Below are positions 1 to 6,407 of a DNA stretch of 13,484 nucleotides, one piece after another. Below the pieces are notes generated by a model. It saw only the letters and a program-made list of their open reading frames with translations, was not told the origin of the DNA and searched no databases. Each line of letters opens with the position of its first letter. Positions within the stretch are counted from its first letter, which is position 1. The DNA comes from Akkermansia muciniphila (GTDB taxonomy: Bacteria > Verrucomicrobiota > Verrucomicrobiia > Verrucomicrobiales > Akkermansiaceae), in assembly GCA_945870545.1 (NCBI GenBank), contig CAMBTF010000013.1, positions 1 to 13,484 of the forward strand, read 5' to 3'. The translations under genes and the position numbers were made by a program.

Positions 1-512
1 AGCGCCATGGTGCCCGGTTTCCCGATCAACGGCATCAGCAGGGAGTCACCGAGCGCCTGGCCGATGACCCCGCCGGGCCGGCCTTTCAGGTTGCAGCGTT
101 CCACCCAATCCATGAAAAGCATGCCCGCTGCGTGGAGGAACACCGCCCCGGCGACGAGCGCCACCGCGTGCCCGAGCGCCATCCGCGGCCATAATCGTCC
201 TTTGAAGGCGAGTTTCATCACGCCGAACCAGATGAAGCCGATCGAGAGCATCCAGCCCGCCGCACCGAATATCAGGATCTGCGTGAAGGCGAGGATGCCG
301 CCCACCGGCCCGAGCCAGTTGTCCCCGCGCGCCTCGCCGTCATCCGCGAAAAGCCCGAACATCCGCCAATCCGGCAGATCCGCCGGGCTGTAGGAAAGCA
401 GCGACAACAGCAGGATCAGCCCGCCCGCCATCCAGCTCACTCCGGCGATTTCGGTGGACCATTTCTTCGGCTCCTCCACTTGGCCGCGCTTTTTGTTGAC
501 TCGGGTTCCCAT
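1..512 (-). CDS. ftsK: FtsK/SpoIIIE-type DNA translocase, N-terminal membrane part (partial)
   Basis: The gene runs off the left edge; about 170 N-terminal residues are visible. Seen: a short basic start (MGTRVNKKRGQ), then about four hydrophobic segments at roughly residues 22-42, 70-92, 96-104 and 112-132, with the motif LLSYSPADLP just after the first. This arrangement is that of the FtsK four-helix membrane domain, which anchors the septal DNA pump that moves and helps dimer-resolve chromosomes at division. The motor and gamma domains would lie outside the window. The ATG at 512-510 was chosen because an in-frame stop-free start further upstream is absent nearby and the basic start suits a membrane protein; there is no clear Shine-Dalgarno site. 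The TAA of an overlapping repeat-derived frame ends 2 bases before this ATG. The family call rests on the membrane domain alone, so it is good but not certain. Confidence 0.72.
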   Translation of the reverse strand, partial: MGTRVNKKRGQVEEPKKWSTEIAGVSWMAGGLILLLSLLSYSPADLPDWRMFGLFADDGEARGDNWLGPVGGILAFTQILIFGAAGWMLSIGFIWFGVMKLAFKGRLWPRMALGHAVALVAGAVFLHAAGMLFMDWVERCNLKGRPGGVIGQALGDSLLMPLIGKPGTMA

Positions 513-714
513 CGTTACTCGACGCCGAAAGCATCCCCCCGCGTCCTTTGAGGTGCAAGATTGTTTTGTGAGGCGGGAAATTCAGGGATGATTAAGGAAA
601 TTCGCTGCACATGCCCATCGGAATAGCGAGAAGGTGCGTCTCCTGCCGTGCGGCGAAGCCTGGGGCTGGCTCTGCGACCTTTTGCGGCCTTCCTGCCAAT
701 CGTAGCTTTCTTGA

Positions 715-762
715 CCGCCGTCTGGTCCGCCGTCTGGTCCGCCGTCTTGTCCGCCGTCTTGT
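715..762. repeat. 12-bp tandem repeat, four copies
   Basis: Four head-to-tail copies of CCGCCGTCTGGT; copies three and four read CCGCCGTCTTGT. A partial fifth copy (CCGCCGT) runs into the adjacent 18-bp array. The period is a multiple of three, so all frames stay open. Confidence 0.9.
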
Positions 763-769
763 CCGCCGT

Positions 770-841
770 AGCTTTAGCGAAGGAGGAAGCTTTAGCGAAG
801 GAGGAAGCCTTGGCGTAGGAGGAAGCCTCGGCGAAGGAGGT
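770..841. repeat. 18-bp tandem repeat, four copies
   Basis: Four copies of AGCTTTAGCGAAGGAGGA. The first two are identical; copies three and four differ by a few bases (AGCCTTGGCGTAGGAGGA, AGCCTCGGCGAAGGAGGT). On the minus strand one frame reads SSFAKASSFAKATADK followed by TADKTADQT from the 12-bp array. The unit with its preceding CCGCC can fold into an imperfect hairpin around the TTTA. Confidence 0.9.
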
Positions 842-919
842 AGCGAAGTTTGGTGCGCCTTTGCGGTGAAAATTCTCCTAGGCTTTGCGAAGCCGGCCGG
901 AGGCGCGGCTCTCCTTAAA

Positions 920-3364
920 TCAATACACCCTGCGCACCGAGTGGCTGAAGTAATGCTGGGTGACGAGATCGGAAAGGGCGGCGAGTTGGTCGGCGAGACC
1001 TTCGAGTTCCTCGCCGTCGGGCGGGACAGGGTAGGCGAGGCGGGCATCGAGCTTTTTCACCTGGGCGATGATGCGGGGGAAAAGGCCGAAGGCGGGGTCG
1101 CCGGGGAAATGATCCGACTCACGGCGTAGGACAGCGAGCTGGAAGCCGACGGAGCGGGGGTTGCTGCGGTCGAAGAACAGCAGATCGATCACACCCCGCC
1201 ACTCGGGTCTTGAAAAGTAGCGGCGGCGGTAGGTCATCACGCTATCGCAGATCTCGATGAGCGGCTCGAGCATCGCCTGCCCGGCGGCGGCAGCGCCCAG
1301 CAGCCCAAGGCTCAACTGTCCGCGCTCGATGCGGCGGCCCATTTCAAGGAAACGCCAGCCCTGCCCGCGGATCATGTTTTCCGCCTGAAGCCCGGAGAAG
1401 GCCGAAAGCTGGAGCACCATCCGGTCGAGGGTGGGTAGCAGATCCGCGGCCCTTGGCACGCGGCTGGCGGTATCCACGATGCCCTTGAGCTGGGTGAAAC
1501 AGATCCAGGTGTCATCGGAAAGCCGATCCCTCGCACTCGCCGCGTTGCCGATGAGTGAATCGACGAGCTGGGTGAGGCTGCCAGGCACGTCCTTTCCGAA
1601 CATCAGGGTGGAAAGCCCGGCGACCGTGCGGAGTTTTTCGACGCCCTTGCCGAGCACGCCGGAGCCGTCCATGAGAGCCAGGCAGGCATCGAGGGCGGCG
1701 CGGGGGCGGCGGCCGCTTTCACCCTCGATGCAGCGGAGCGTGACGCGCAGCATCCGTGTGACGTTCTCCACGCGCTCGGCGTAGCGGCCCACCCAGAAGA
1801 GCTGCTCGGCGATGCGGCTCGGCACCTCGGGAGCCGCGCCGAGGCGGTCGCGGACGGCGGGCAGCTGGATATCGGCGGTGTCCTGGGCGGAGGTTTTCCC
1901 CGTGAGCCATACGTCCTTGGTGAAGCCCTCGTGCTCGGGCCAGAGCTGCGGTGCGATACCCGTTTTCCCGACCCGCGCCAAGCCGCCCGGCAGGATCAGG
2001 GGGCCATCGGCCGCGTTGAGAGCGAACGCCCGCCAGATCACCGGCCGGTTCTGCACGGAGCGGCCTTGCAGCGAGGGCGCGAGGCTCGGTGCGATGTCCC
2101 GTTGCGCCACGAAATCCCAGGGTTTCCGCAGGATGGATGCCGTCCATTCCTTGCGTGAAACGGCGCTCAGATCCGCCCATTTCACCGGCAGGAAAGGGTC
2201 TTTCCCGAAGGCGGAAAGCAGCACGTAACCGTTGAGATCCGGCAGCAATTTATCGCGCACCGTGCGCTGCCCGAGCCACCAGCTTTCCACGAAAGGGAGC
2301 TGCAATTCCTCGCCGAACCATTTCCGGCAGATCAAAGGCAGGAAGGCCTGCAGCGCGGCGCAACCGGCGAAGCCCGCGCCCGGCGCGTTGAGCAGCGCCA
2401 CGTTTCCCGAACGCCATGCCTCGATGAGCCCCGGCACGCCGCGCCCGCCGGAAGTCCAGAACTCCAGTGGGTCGATCCCGTCCTCATCGAGCCGGCAGAT
2501 CACGCCATCGACGCGGCGCAGCCCGCCGAGGGTTTTCAGGAAAAGTCGCCGCTCGCGGACGGTGAGATCCGCTGCCTCGACGAGGGAAATGCCGAGCAGC
2601 CGCGCCTTGTAGGCGTGCTCGAAGTAAGAGGGATGGCGATAGCCGGGGGTGAGGAAAACGACGTTGGAAACCTCGCCCCGGCTGGTCTCAAGGTTCCGCA
2701 AAGCGGTATGCTCGGCGTCTAGGAACGGGCGCAGCATCGCCACCCGCGCCGCCTCGAAAAGATCCGGCAACACGGAGGAAACCACGCTGCGGTTTTCCAA
2801 GCTCTGCCCGAGCCCGCTGGGAGTGTGCGTGTGGTCGCGCAACACCGTCCAGGCGCCATTCGCGGCCCTTACCAGGTCGCAGCCGCTGACCATCAGCCAT
2901 TTTCCTCCGGCGGGCTGGATGTCGCGGGTGGAGTGGTGGAAAGCAGGGCTGGCGTGAACGAGATCCGGTGGCACCAGCCCGTCCTTGAGCAGCCGCCGCG
3001 GGCCGTAGAGATCTGCCAGCACCGCCTCCAGTAGCCGCGTCCGCTGCGCCAGGCCTTTCGCAACCATCTCCCATTCCCGCGACTCGATGATGAAAGGGAT
3101 GGGATCGATCTCATAAGGCTGCCCCGCGCCGCCGACATCGCGGTAGACGTTGAAGGTGGTGCCGAGCTTGTCGAGCATGCGCCCCGTTTCCTCGGAAAGC
3201 GTCCGGCGCTCGTCCGGCGTCCAGCGCTGGATTTTCGCGGACATCTCCGCCCAGCACGGACGCACGGCGCCCTGCCTGTCGAGCAGTTCGTTCCAGACAC
3301 TGCCCACAGGCGATTCCGCCACGGCCGAGCCGGTCGCTGGTGAAAATCTCTGCCTCTGATTCAT
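920..3364 (-). CDS. Circularly permuted ATP-grasp ligase fused to alpha-E domain
   Basis: A protein of 814 residues. Residues about 70-480 match the circularly permuted ATP-grasp family (CP_ATPgrasp_2), with recognisable blocks: RDHTHTPSGLGQSLENR near 178-194, LTPGYRHPSYFEHAYKARLL near 239-258, and LLPDLNGYVLLSAFG near 373-387. Residues about 515-805 match the alpha-E domain, with blocks AEQLFWVGRYAERVENVTRM, GWRFLEMGRRIERG, MTYRRRY and NPRSVGFQLAVLRRESDHFP. Families of this kind are known as predicted peptide-bond or amide ligases, often encoded as two separate proteins next to transglutaminase-like proteins and NTN-type peptidases. None of those partners is in this window, so the substrate is unknown. 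A GTG two codons upstream (3370) is an alternative start; the ATG gives better spacing to a weak GAG. The fusion order matches known single-chain versions. The domain call is confident; the biochemical role is inferred. Confidence 0.88.
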   Translation of the reverse strand: MNQRQRFSPATGSAVAESPVGSVWNELLDRQGAVRPCWAEMSAKIQRWTPDERRTLSEETGRMLDKLGTTFNVYRDVGGAGQPYEIDPIPFIIESREWEMVAKGLAQRTRLLEAVLADLYGPRRLLKDGLVPPDLVHASPAFHHSTRDIQPAGGKWLMVSGCDLVRAANGAWTVLRDHTHTPSGLGQSLENRSVVSSVLPDLFEAARVAMLRPFLDAEHTALRNLETSRGEVSNVVFLTPGYRHPSYFEHAYKARLLGISLVEAADLTVRERRLFLKTLGGLRRVDGVICRLDEDGIDPLEFWTSGGRGVPGLIEAWRSGNVALLNAPGAGFAGCAALQAFLPLICRKWFGEELQLPFVESWWLGQRTVRDKLLPDLNGYVLLSAFGKDPFLPVKWADLSAVSRKEWTASILRKPWDFVAQRDIAPSLAPSLQGRSVQNRPVIWRAFALNAADGPLILPGGLARVGKTGIAPQLWPEHEGFTKDVWLTGKTSAQDTADIQLPAVRDRLGAAPEVPSRIAEQLFWVGRYAERVENVTRMLRVTLRCIEGESGRRPRAALDACLALMDGSGVLGKGVEKLRTVAGLSTLMFGKDVPGSLTQLVDSLIGNAASARDRLSDDTWICFTQLKGIVDTASRVPRAADLLPTLDRMVLQLSAFSGLQAENMIRGQGWRFLEMGRRIERGQLSLGLLGAAAAGQAMLEPLIEICDSVMTYRRRYFSRPEWRGVIDLLFFDRSNPRSVGFQLAVLRRESDHFPGDPAFGLFPRIIAQVKKLDARLAYPVPPDGEELEGLADQLAALSDLVTQHYFSHSVRRVY

Positions 3365-3400
3365 CCGCACCGACTCAAGCAGATCCCGTGCGGATTCCCA

Positions 3401-3423
3401 AACTTATCCTCTACAACTTATCC
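3401..3423 (-). promoter_or_regulatory. Direct repeat upstream of the ATP-grasp gene
   Basis: Two identical 9-mers (GGATAAGTT on the minus strand) at 3423-3415 and 3409-3401, 14 bp apart, lie 37-60 bases before the start codon. They could be a regulator site or part of a promoter; nothing identifies a regulator. Confidence 0.3.
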
Positions 3424-3429
3424 GCGCGG

Positions 3430-3468
3430 AAAAACAGGCGGCCGGCAGGGGATCCCGCCGCCTGCCGG
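3430..3468 (-). terminator. Hairpin terminator of the Dabb gene
   Basis: On the minus strand, four bases past the Dabb stop codon, CCGGCAGG (3468-3461) pairs perfectly with CCTGCCGG (3449-3442) across an 11-base loop. CGCCTG and then five T residues (3434-3430) follow some bases later. The distance from stem to T run is longer than ideal, but alternative pairing with GGCGG/CCGCC extends the stem. Confidence 0.55.
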
Positions 3469-3472
3469 GGCG

Positions 3473-3877
3473 TCAATCCTTCGCCGTGTAGTCGAAGACG
3501 AGCGCCTTATCGAGGATGGGGATGAGGACTTCCTTGAAAGCAACATGCGCGGGGTGCGGGATGTAGGTTTCGAGGCCGGCCTTGTCCTTGAAGGTTACGA
3601 AAAAGCAATGGGTCAGGCCGTCGTTCTTGCCCTCGACGCTCTCGCTCGTGCCCCACTCGTAAGCGGTGATCGTGTCGATCTTCGCGGGCAACTCGCCGAA
3701 CGCCTTTTCCACGGCGGCGATCTGCGCGGGCGTGGCGTTGTCCTTGAACTTGAACATGACGATGTGGCGGAATTCGCCACCGGCTTGGGAAACGGCATTG
3801 GTAAGCATGAGTGCGATGGGGATGAGGTGTTTCAACGTGGGCGCAGCTTGTGCAAATTTTCCCGCTCGGTAAATCAT
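3473..3877 (-). CDS. Exported Dabb-family (stress-responsive A/B barrel) protein
   Basis: A protein of 134 residues. Residues about 36-131 form a Dabb domain, a small dimeric ferredoxin-like barrel: FRHIVMFKFKDNATPAQIA at the start, a central LTHCFFVTFKDKAGLETY, and HPAHVAFKEVLIPILD near the end. This H-P-x-H-x-x-F pattern is typical of the family. Ahead of it is a hydrophobic stretch (HLIPIALMLTNAVSQA) that looks like a signal peptide cleaved after SQA, so the protein probably acts outside the cytoplasm. The charged region before it is long if translation starts at the ATG at 3877. A TTG in front of KHLIPIAL would give a more standard signal peptide, but neither start has a Shine-Dalgarno site. 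The domain often occurs in proteins of unknown activity, and no substrate can be named. The gene stands alone and ends in a hairpin. Confidence 0.8.
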   Translation of the reverse strand: MIYRAGKFAQAAPTLKHLIPIALMLTNAVSQAGGEFRHIVMFKFKDNATPAQIAAVEKAFGELPAKIDTITAYEWGTSESVEGKNDGLTHCFFVTFKDKAGLETYIPHPAHVAFKEVLIPILDKALVFDYTAKD

Positions 3878-4017
3878 CGCTTTTTGAAATCGCCGGCGAT
3901 TCCCCTTGCCACCAAATCCCTCAAGGCTCTCTCCATTTCACAGCCTCGCCCTGCGGTCATGGGTGGTCTCAAATTTTCACCGCAGAGGCGCTGAGATCGC
4001 AAAGGGAACGCAGTGCT

Positions 4018-4239
4018 TTGCTCGCCTTCCGTCATGCCGGGGAAACGGCGATGCAGCTAGGCCACGGCGTAAGCCCTGAGTTGATTCACCGCCATTACAA
4101 GGGGATGGCCACCGAAGCCGAGGCCGTGGAGTTCTGGAAGATCGCGCCAGCCGCCGCGCCGGAAAACATCTTGGAAATGAAAACCGCCGCCCCATCCAGC
4201 AAAGCCAAAGCCCAAGCCCAAGCTCGGAAGAAAGCATGA
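4018..4239 (+). pseudogene. Truncated tyrosine recombinase gene, 3' remnant
   Basis: This encodes only the last 73 or so residues of an integrase. From LLAFRHAGETAMQLGHG it matches the intact integrase of this window (6189 onward); over about 150 bases there are only some seven differences, after which the tails diverge. The catalytic LGH and the tyrosine in HRHYKG are present, but the arginine, lysine and first box of the active site are missing, so it cannot recombine. Homology starts abruptly at 4018; the sequence before it is unrelated and carries a TTTTCACCGCAGAGGCGC-type intergenic motif. An open frame continues upstream to 3850, but that part is not integrase. It is the left-most surviving part of an older related element. 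Confidence 0.88.
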
Positions 4240-4248
4240 CGCGGACTC

Positions 4249-4276
4249 TTGACATCTTAACGCCACGCGTTATTAT
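4249..4276 (+). promoter_or_regulatory. Promoter and palindromic operator of higBA copy 1
   Basis: A perfect TTGACA (4249-4254) and TATTAT (4271-4276) are separated by 16 bp. Inside lies the perfect inverted repeat TAACGC-CAC-GCGTTA (4258-4272), which overlaps the -10 box. That is where an autoregulating HigA would be expected to bind. The predicted transcript start is only a few bases before the toxin ATG at 4289, so the leader would be very short. Confidence 0.7.
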
Positions 4277-4288
4277 CCCTCGTGAGCA

Positions 4289-4573
4289 ATGATCCGTTCC
4301 TACGCCAACAAGGAAACGAAGGATTTCTTCGAGAACCGCAAGAGCCGCACCATCCCCGCGAACATCCAGCGCGTGGCGTTGCGGAAACTCGCCCAAGTCC
4401 ATGCCGTAACCGAACTGAGCCAGCTTTCAGTGCCGCCGGGGAACCGTCTGGAGGCACTGAGGGGAGACAGGAGAGGCCAGCATTCCATCCGCATCAATGA
4501 CCAATGGCGAATCTGTTTCCGCTGGAAAGCGGACGGGCCGCATGACGTTCAAATCGCCGACTACCACCCATAA
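4289..4573 (+). CDS. higB: HigB-family toxin (RelE/ParE superfamily), copy 1
   Basis: A protein of 94 residues, the usual HigB size. Seen: RVALRKLAQV (helix region), [20 protein letters not shown] near residues 48-67, INDQWRICFRW, and the terminal DVQIADYH strand. This PPGNRLE...IRINDQWRI...DYH pattern is typical of HigB, a ribosome-dependent mRNA endonuclease that halts translation until bound by HigA. The ATG at 4289 is chosen because it aligns with the other copy (MIxSxAN start) and follows the promoter closely. The antitoxin gene starts 7 bases after the stop, the toxin-first order expected for hig operons. It is about 52% identical to the second HigB at 6404. All conserved regions look intact, so it is probably functional although it lies in an element remnant. 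Confidence 0.88.
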   Translation: MIRSYANKETKDFFENRKSRTIPANIQRVALRKLAQVHAVTELSQLSVPPGNRLEALRGDRRGQHSIRINDQWRICFRWKADGPHDVQIADYHP

Positions 4574-4580
4574 ACGAACC

Positions 4581-4874
4581 ATGAAAACACACGCCCCCAT
4601 CCATCCCGGCGAAGTCCTCCGCGAAGACTTCCTTCTTCCTCTCGGCTTGTCCGAGTATCGCGTGGCGAAGGATATCGGAGTCCCGCCGCGCCGCATCAAT
4701 GAGATCGTGAAAGGCCAGCGTGCCGTGACCGTCGATACCGCCCTGCGCCTCGAAAAGTATTTCCAATGGCCTGCCGTGGTGTGGCTGAACCTCCAAGCCC
4801 ACCATGACCAACAACTGGCGAAAGGAACGATGGCAAAAGTCCTCGCCAGCATCAAGCCATGCGCCGCGATCTAG
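4581..4874 (+). CDS. higA: HigA-family antitoxin (XRE helix-turn-helix), copy 1
   Basis: A protein of 97 residues. It begins with the HigA signature IHPGEVLREDFLLPLGLSEY, followed by the helix-turn-helix RVAKDIGVPPRRINEIVKGQ (about residues 27-46) and the DTALRLEKYF...VWLNLQ segment near 52-72. It would neutralise the adjacent HigB and repress the operon through its DNA-binding domain, most plausibly at the palindrome 4258-4272. An open frame extends upstream to 4497, but it overlaps the toxin gene and carries no family sequence; the ATG at 4581 gives the standard HigA start. The TAG stop coincides with the start of the 33-bp patch shared with the intact element, so the gene sits right at a probable deletion junction. 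Confidence 0.88.
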   Translation: MKTHAPIHPGEVLREDFLLPLGLSEYRVAKDIGVPPRRINEIVKGQRAVTVDTALRLEKYFQWPAVVWLNLQAHHDQQLAKGTMAKVLASIKPCAAI

Positions 4875-4905
4875 CCCCGCCGTGTGCATATTCGCGCCCT
4901 TATTT
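4873..4905 (+). repeat. 33-bp patch shared with 8445-8477
   Basis: Aligned without gaps, 28 of 33 bases match (AGCCCC, CCGTGTGCATAT and GCCC blocks are conserved). It links the remnant's right side to the non-coding right part of the intact element. Confidence 0.65.
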
Positions 4906-4916
4906 CTTGGATTTAC

Positions 4917-4972
4917 CCGTGATTTAAGAAATGATCCCGACAGGAATCGAACCTGTATCTAAAGTTTAGGAA
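4917..4972. repeat. Left attachment site (attL-type), 3' half of tRNA-Arg
   Basis: This is identical over 56 bp to 9042-9097. It contains tRNA nucleotides 32-72 (4972 back to 4932 on the minus strand), starting at the first base of the anticodon loop, plus 15 bp downstream of the tRNA. It is not a working tRNA, since the 5' half is missing. Integration with crossover in an anticodon loop is a known tyrosine-recombinase habit. Confidence 0.93.
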
Positions 4973-5007
4973 GCCCACGCTCTTAGCCGCCGTTAAAGGG
5001 CTTTTTT
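4971..5007 (+). terminator. Possible terminator inside left end
   Basis: AAGCCC (4971-4976) pairs with GGGCTT (4998-5003), followed by a T-rich run (TTTTTTGTTTTT). The 21-base loop is large, so this is weak. It could stop transcription coming from higBA copy 1. Confidence 0.3.
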
Positions 5008-5013
5008 GTTTTT

Positions 5014-5031
5014 GTAACCAAGTGTAACCAA
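5014..5031 (+). promoter_or_regulatory. Paired GTAACCAA motifs, left end (putative arm sites)
   Basis: GTAACCAA occurs at 5014-5021 and 5024-5031, 10 bp apart, followed by ATTTTGAT. The same pairing occurs at the right end (8930-8948), followed by TATTTGAT. One-turn spacing and position just inside both att copies fit arm-type sites for the integrase or its directionality factor. Confidence 0.5.
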
Positions 5032-5075
5032 ATTTTGATTTACAAGCCCCCTTTTCCGCTGCAAGAATCCGCGCC

Positions 5076-6407
5076 ATGCCGCGCCAACTTGTAACCGTCG
5101 AAGAGGTCAATCACCCCCGCTATTCGCACCGCGTCCGCTTCCCCGGCGAGGGAGGAAAGACGATGAGCAAGTGGTTCACGAACAAGACCGCCGCCAATGC
5201 CGAGGCCAAGACACGCCGGAAGGAAGTAGGCCGCGAAGGATTGGCTTTTGGAGTCCTTGGGGAAGGAGAGAAAGCCGCCGTGGAGTTCTGGCGCGGTTTC
5301 ATGGCCGAGGTTGCCGACACGCCGCCGCCGCCCTTGCTGGCGATCCTCCAAGGCTACGCCGAGACATGGAAGGCCACCCGTTCAAGCATGACGGTTGCCG
5401 CCGCCGTGGATGCCTATGAAGCCGCCAAGACTTCCGAGGGATTGCGCCCGCTGAGTCTGCAAGCCCTCCGCACCCGTTGCGCTCGATTCGTGAAGGCTTT
5501 CGGAAGCCGTCCGCTCGCCTCGATCACCACGGCGGAAGTTTCCGATTGGATTCTGTCCTTGGAGTCCACCCGCGCCCGCGCCACGGGCAAGGCCGGATCG
5601 AAGCCGACGAAAACGAAACAAGCCCCGCAAGTTGGACTTGTGGCGAAGCGGAATCACCGCCTCGCCCTATCCGGGCTTTTCGCCTTCGCCAAAACGCGGG
5701 GATGGGTTAAGGAAAATCCCGTGACGGATGCCGCCCGCCCCAAGCCGCCAAAGACGCGCCCCGGCCTTCTTCGCCCGTCCGAGGTTGCCCGGTTCTTTGC
5801 CGCCTTGCAGGAACACGCCCCCGCCCTTGTGCCGTTCTGGTCTGTCCGGTTCTTCGCCGGTATCCGCGAGCAGGAAGCCCTCCGAATGGATTGGAGCATG
5901 ATCGACCTGAAAGCCGGGGAAATCCACCTCCCCGATACTGTCACCAAGACAGGCCACCCGCGCACCGTGAAGATGGAGGCGAACCTTGCCGCCTTCCTCA
6001 CACCTCACACCCGCCCCGATGGGGCGATTGCGCCCAAGGCCGCGATGAAACGCCGCTACCACCTCGCCAAAGCGCACCGCGCCCTTCAAGCCGAGGATGC
6101 CGAGCGCGAAGCCGCTGGCGAGGAAGCCCGCGCATTCCCCGTGCCGATGCCCGCCAACGCCGCCCGCCACAGCTTCGCCACCTTCCACTTGCTCGCCTTC
6201 CGTCATGCCGGGGAAACGGCGATGCAGCTAGGCCACGGCGGAAGCCCGGAGTTGCTTCACCGCCATTACAAGGGCATGGCCACCGAAGCCGAGGCCGTGG
6301 AGTTCTGGAAGATCACGCCCGCCGCCGCCCCGGAAAACGTGGTTGCCATGCAAGCCGCCGATGCGTCCGCCGTGAAACCCGAAACCCGCGCCCAGAAGAA
6401 AGCATGA
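5076..6407 (+). CDS. Tyrosine recombinase (site-specific integrase)
   Basis: A protein of 443 residues. Residues about 15-55 (HRVRFPG...SKWFTNKTAANAEAKTRRKE) resemble the small arm-binding N-terminal domain of phage-type integrases. Residues about 103-215 are the core-binding helical domain, and about 230-412 the catalytic domain. Visible active-site residues are R264 (AGIREQEALRMDW), K291 (VTKTGHPRTVKM), R364, H387 (LGH) and Y398 (HRHYKG). The first residue of the usual H-x-x-R box is asparagine (N361-A-A-R364). It lies about 100 bp inside the left att copy, in tRNA-Arg, and should catalyse integration there. The stop TGA overlaps the ATG of higB by four bases (ATGA). No Shine-Dalgarno site precedes 5076; GGAGG with 7-base spacing precedes an internal ATG at 5163 (M30), but starting there would remove half of the N-terminal domain, so I keep the longer form. 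Confidence 0.93.
   Translation: MPRQLVTVEEVNHPRYSHRVRFPGEGGKTMSKWFTNKTAANAEAKTRRKEVGREGLAFGVLGEGEKAAVEFWRGFMAEVADTPPPPLLAILQGYAETWKATRSSMTVAAAVDAYEAAKTSEGLRPLSLQALRTRCARFVKAFGSRPLASITTAEVSDWILSLESTRARATGKAGSKPTKTKQAPQVGLVAKRNHRLALSGLFAFAKTRGWVKENPVTDAARPKPPKTRPGLLRPSEVARFFAALQEHAPALVPFWSVRFFAGIREQEALRMDWSMIDLKAGEIHLPDTVTKTGHPRTVKMEANLAAFLTPHTRPDGAIAPKAAMKRRYHLAKAHRALQAEDAEREAAGEEARAFPVPMPANAARHSFATFHLLAFRHAGETAMQLGHGGSPELLHRHYKGMATEAEAVEFWKITPAAAPENVVAMQAADASAVKPETRAQKKA

Larger units (their letters stand above)
513..919. other. Gene-free gap with two tandem repeat arrays
   Basis: This 407-base stretch lies between the start of the FtsK gene and the stop of the ATP-grasp gene. It holds a 12-bp array (715-762), an 18-bp array (770-841), a small perfect hairpin GGCTT-TGCG-AAGCC at 881-894, and a 20-bp motif (855-874) that recurs at 3972-3991 in the other orientation. 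Open frames exist on both strands here, but they consist of the repeats and resemble no protein family, so I call no gene. Confidence 0.7.
4018..4916 (+). mobile_element. Remnant of an older related tRNA-Arg element
   Basis: It contains the integrase tail, higBA copy 1 and a short end patch, in the same order and orientation as in the intact element, and it directly abuts the left att copy at 4917. It lacks the integrase start, the excisionase, the 209-residue gene and its own outer att copy. A 33-bp patch at 4873-4905 matches 8445-8477 near the right side of the intact element, so an internal deletion just after higA is likely. The left boundary is set by where integrase homology begins and may not be the original end. 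Confidence 0.7.

Noticed and set aside
611..1129. Open frames on both strands over the tandem repeats, with RRLV or TRRR repeats
   Set aside because: Their content is the 12-bp and 18-bp arrays plus overlap with the end of the ATP-grasp gene; there is no family resemblance.
1719..2180. Many long frames opposite or offset to the ATP-grasp, hydrolase, Ffh and deacetylase genes
   Set aside because: They are shadow frames of high-GC coding DNA; the overlapped genes have clear family motifs and the shadows have none.
3850..4017. Upstream extension of the truncated integrase frame
   Set aside because: The sequence before 4018 has no integrase similarity and contains an intergenic motif, so it is a chance open frame.
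4497..4580. Longer start for higA copy 1 (and similarly 6582-6713 for copy 2)
   Set aside because: The extra residues lie inside the toxin gene in another frame and do not match HigA; the later ATGs give the normal family start.
4932..4972. A second tRNA gene at the left att copy
   Set aside because: Only the 3' half from the anticodon loop is present; the sequence beyond cannot form the 5' half.
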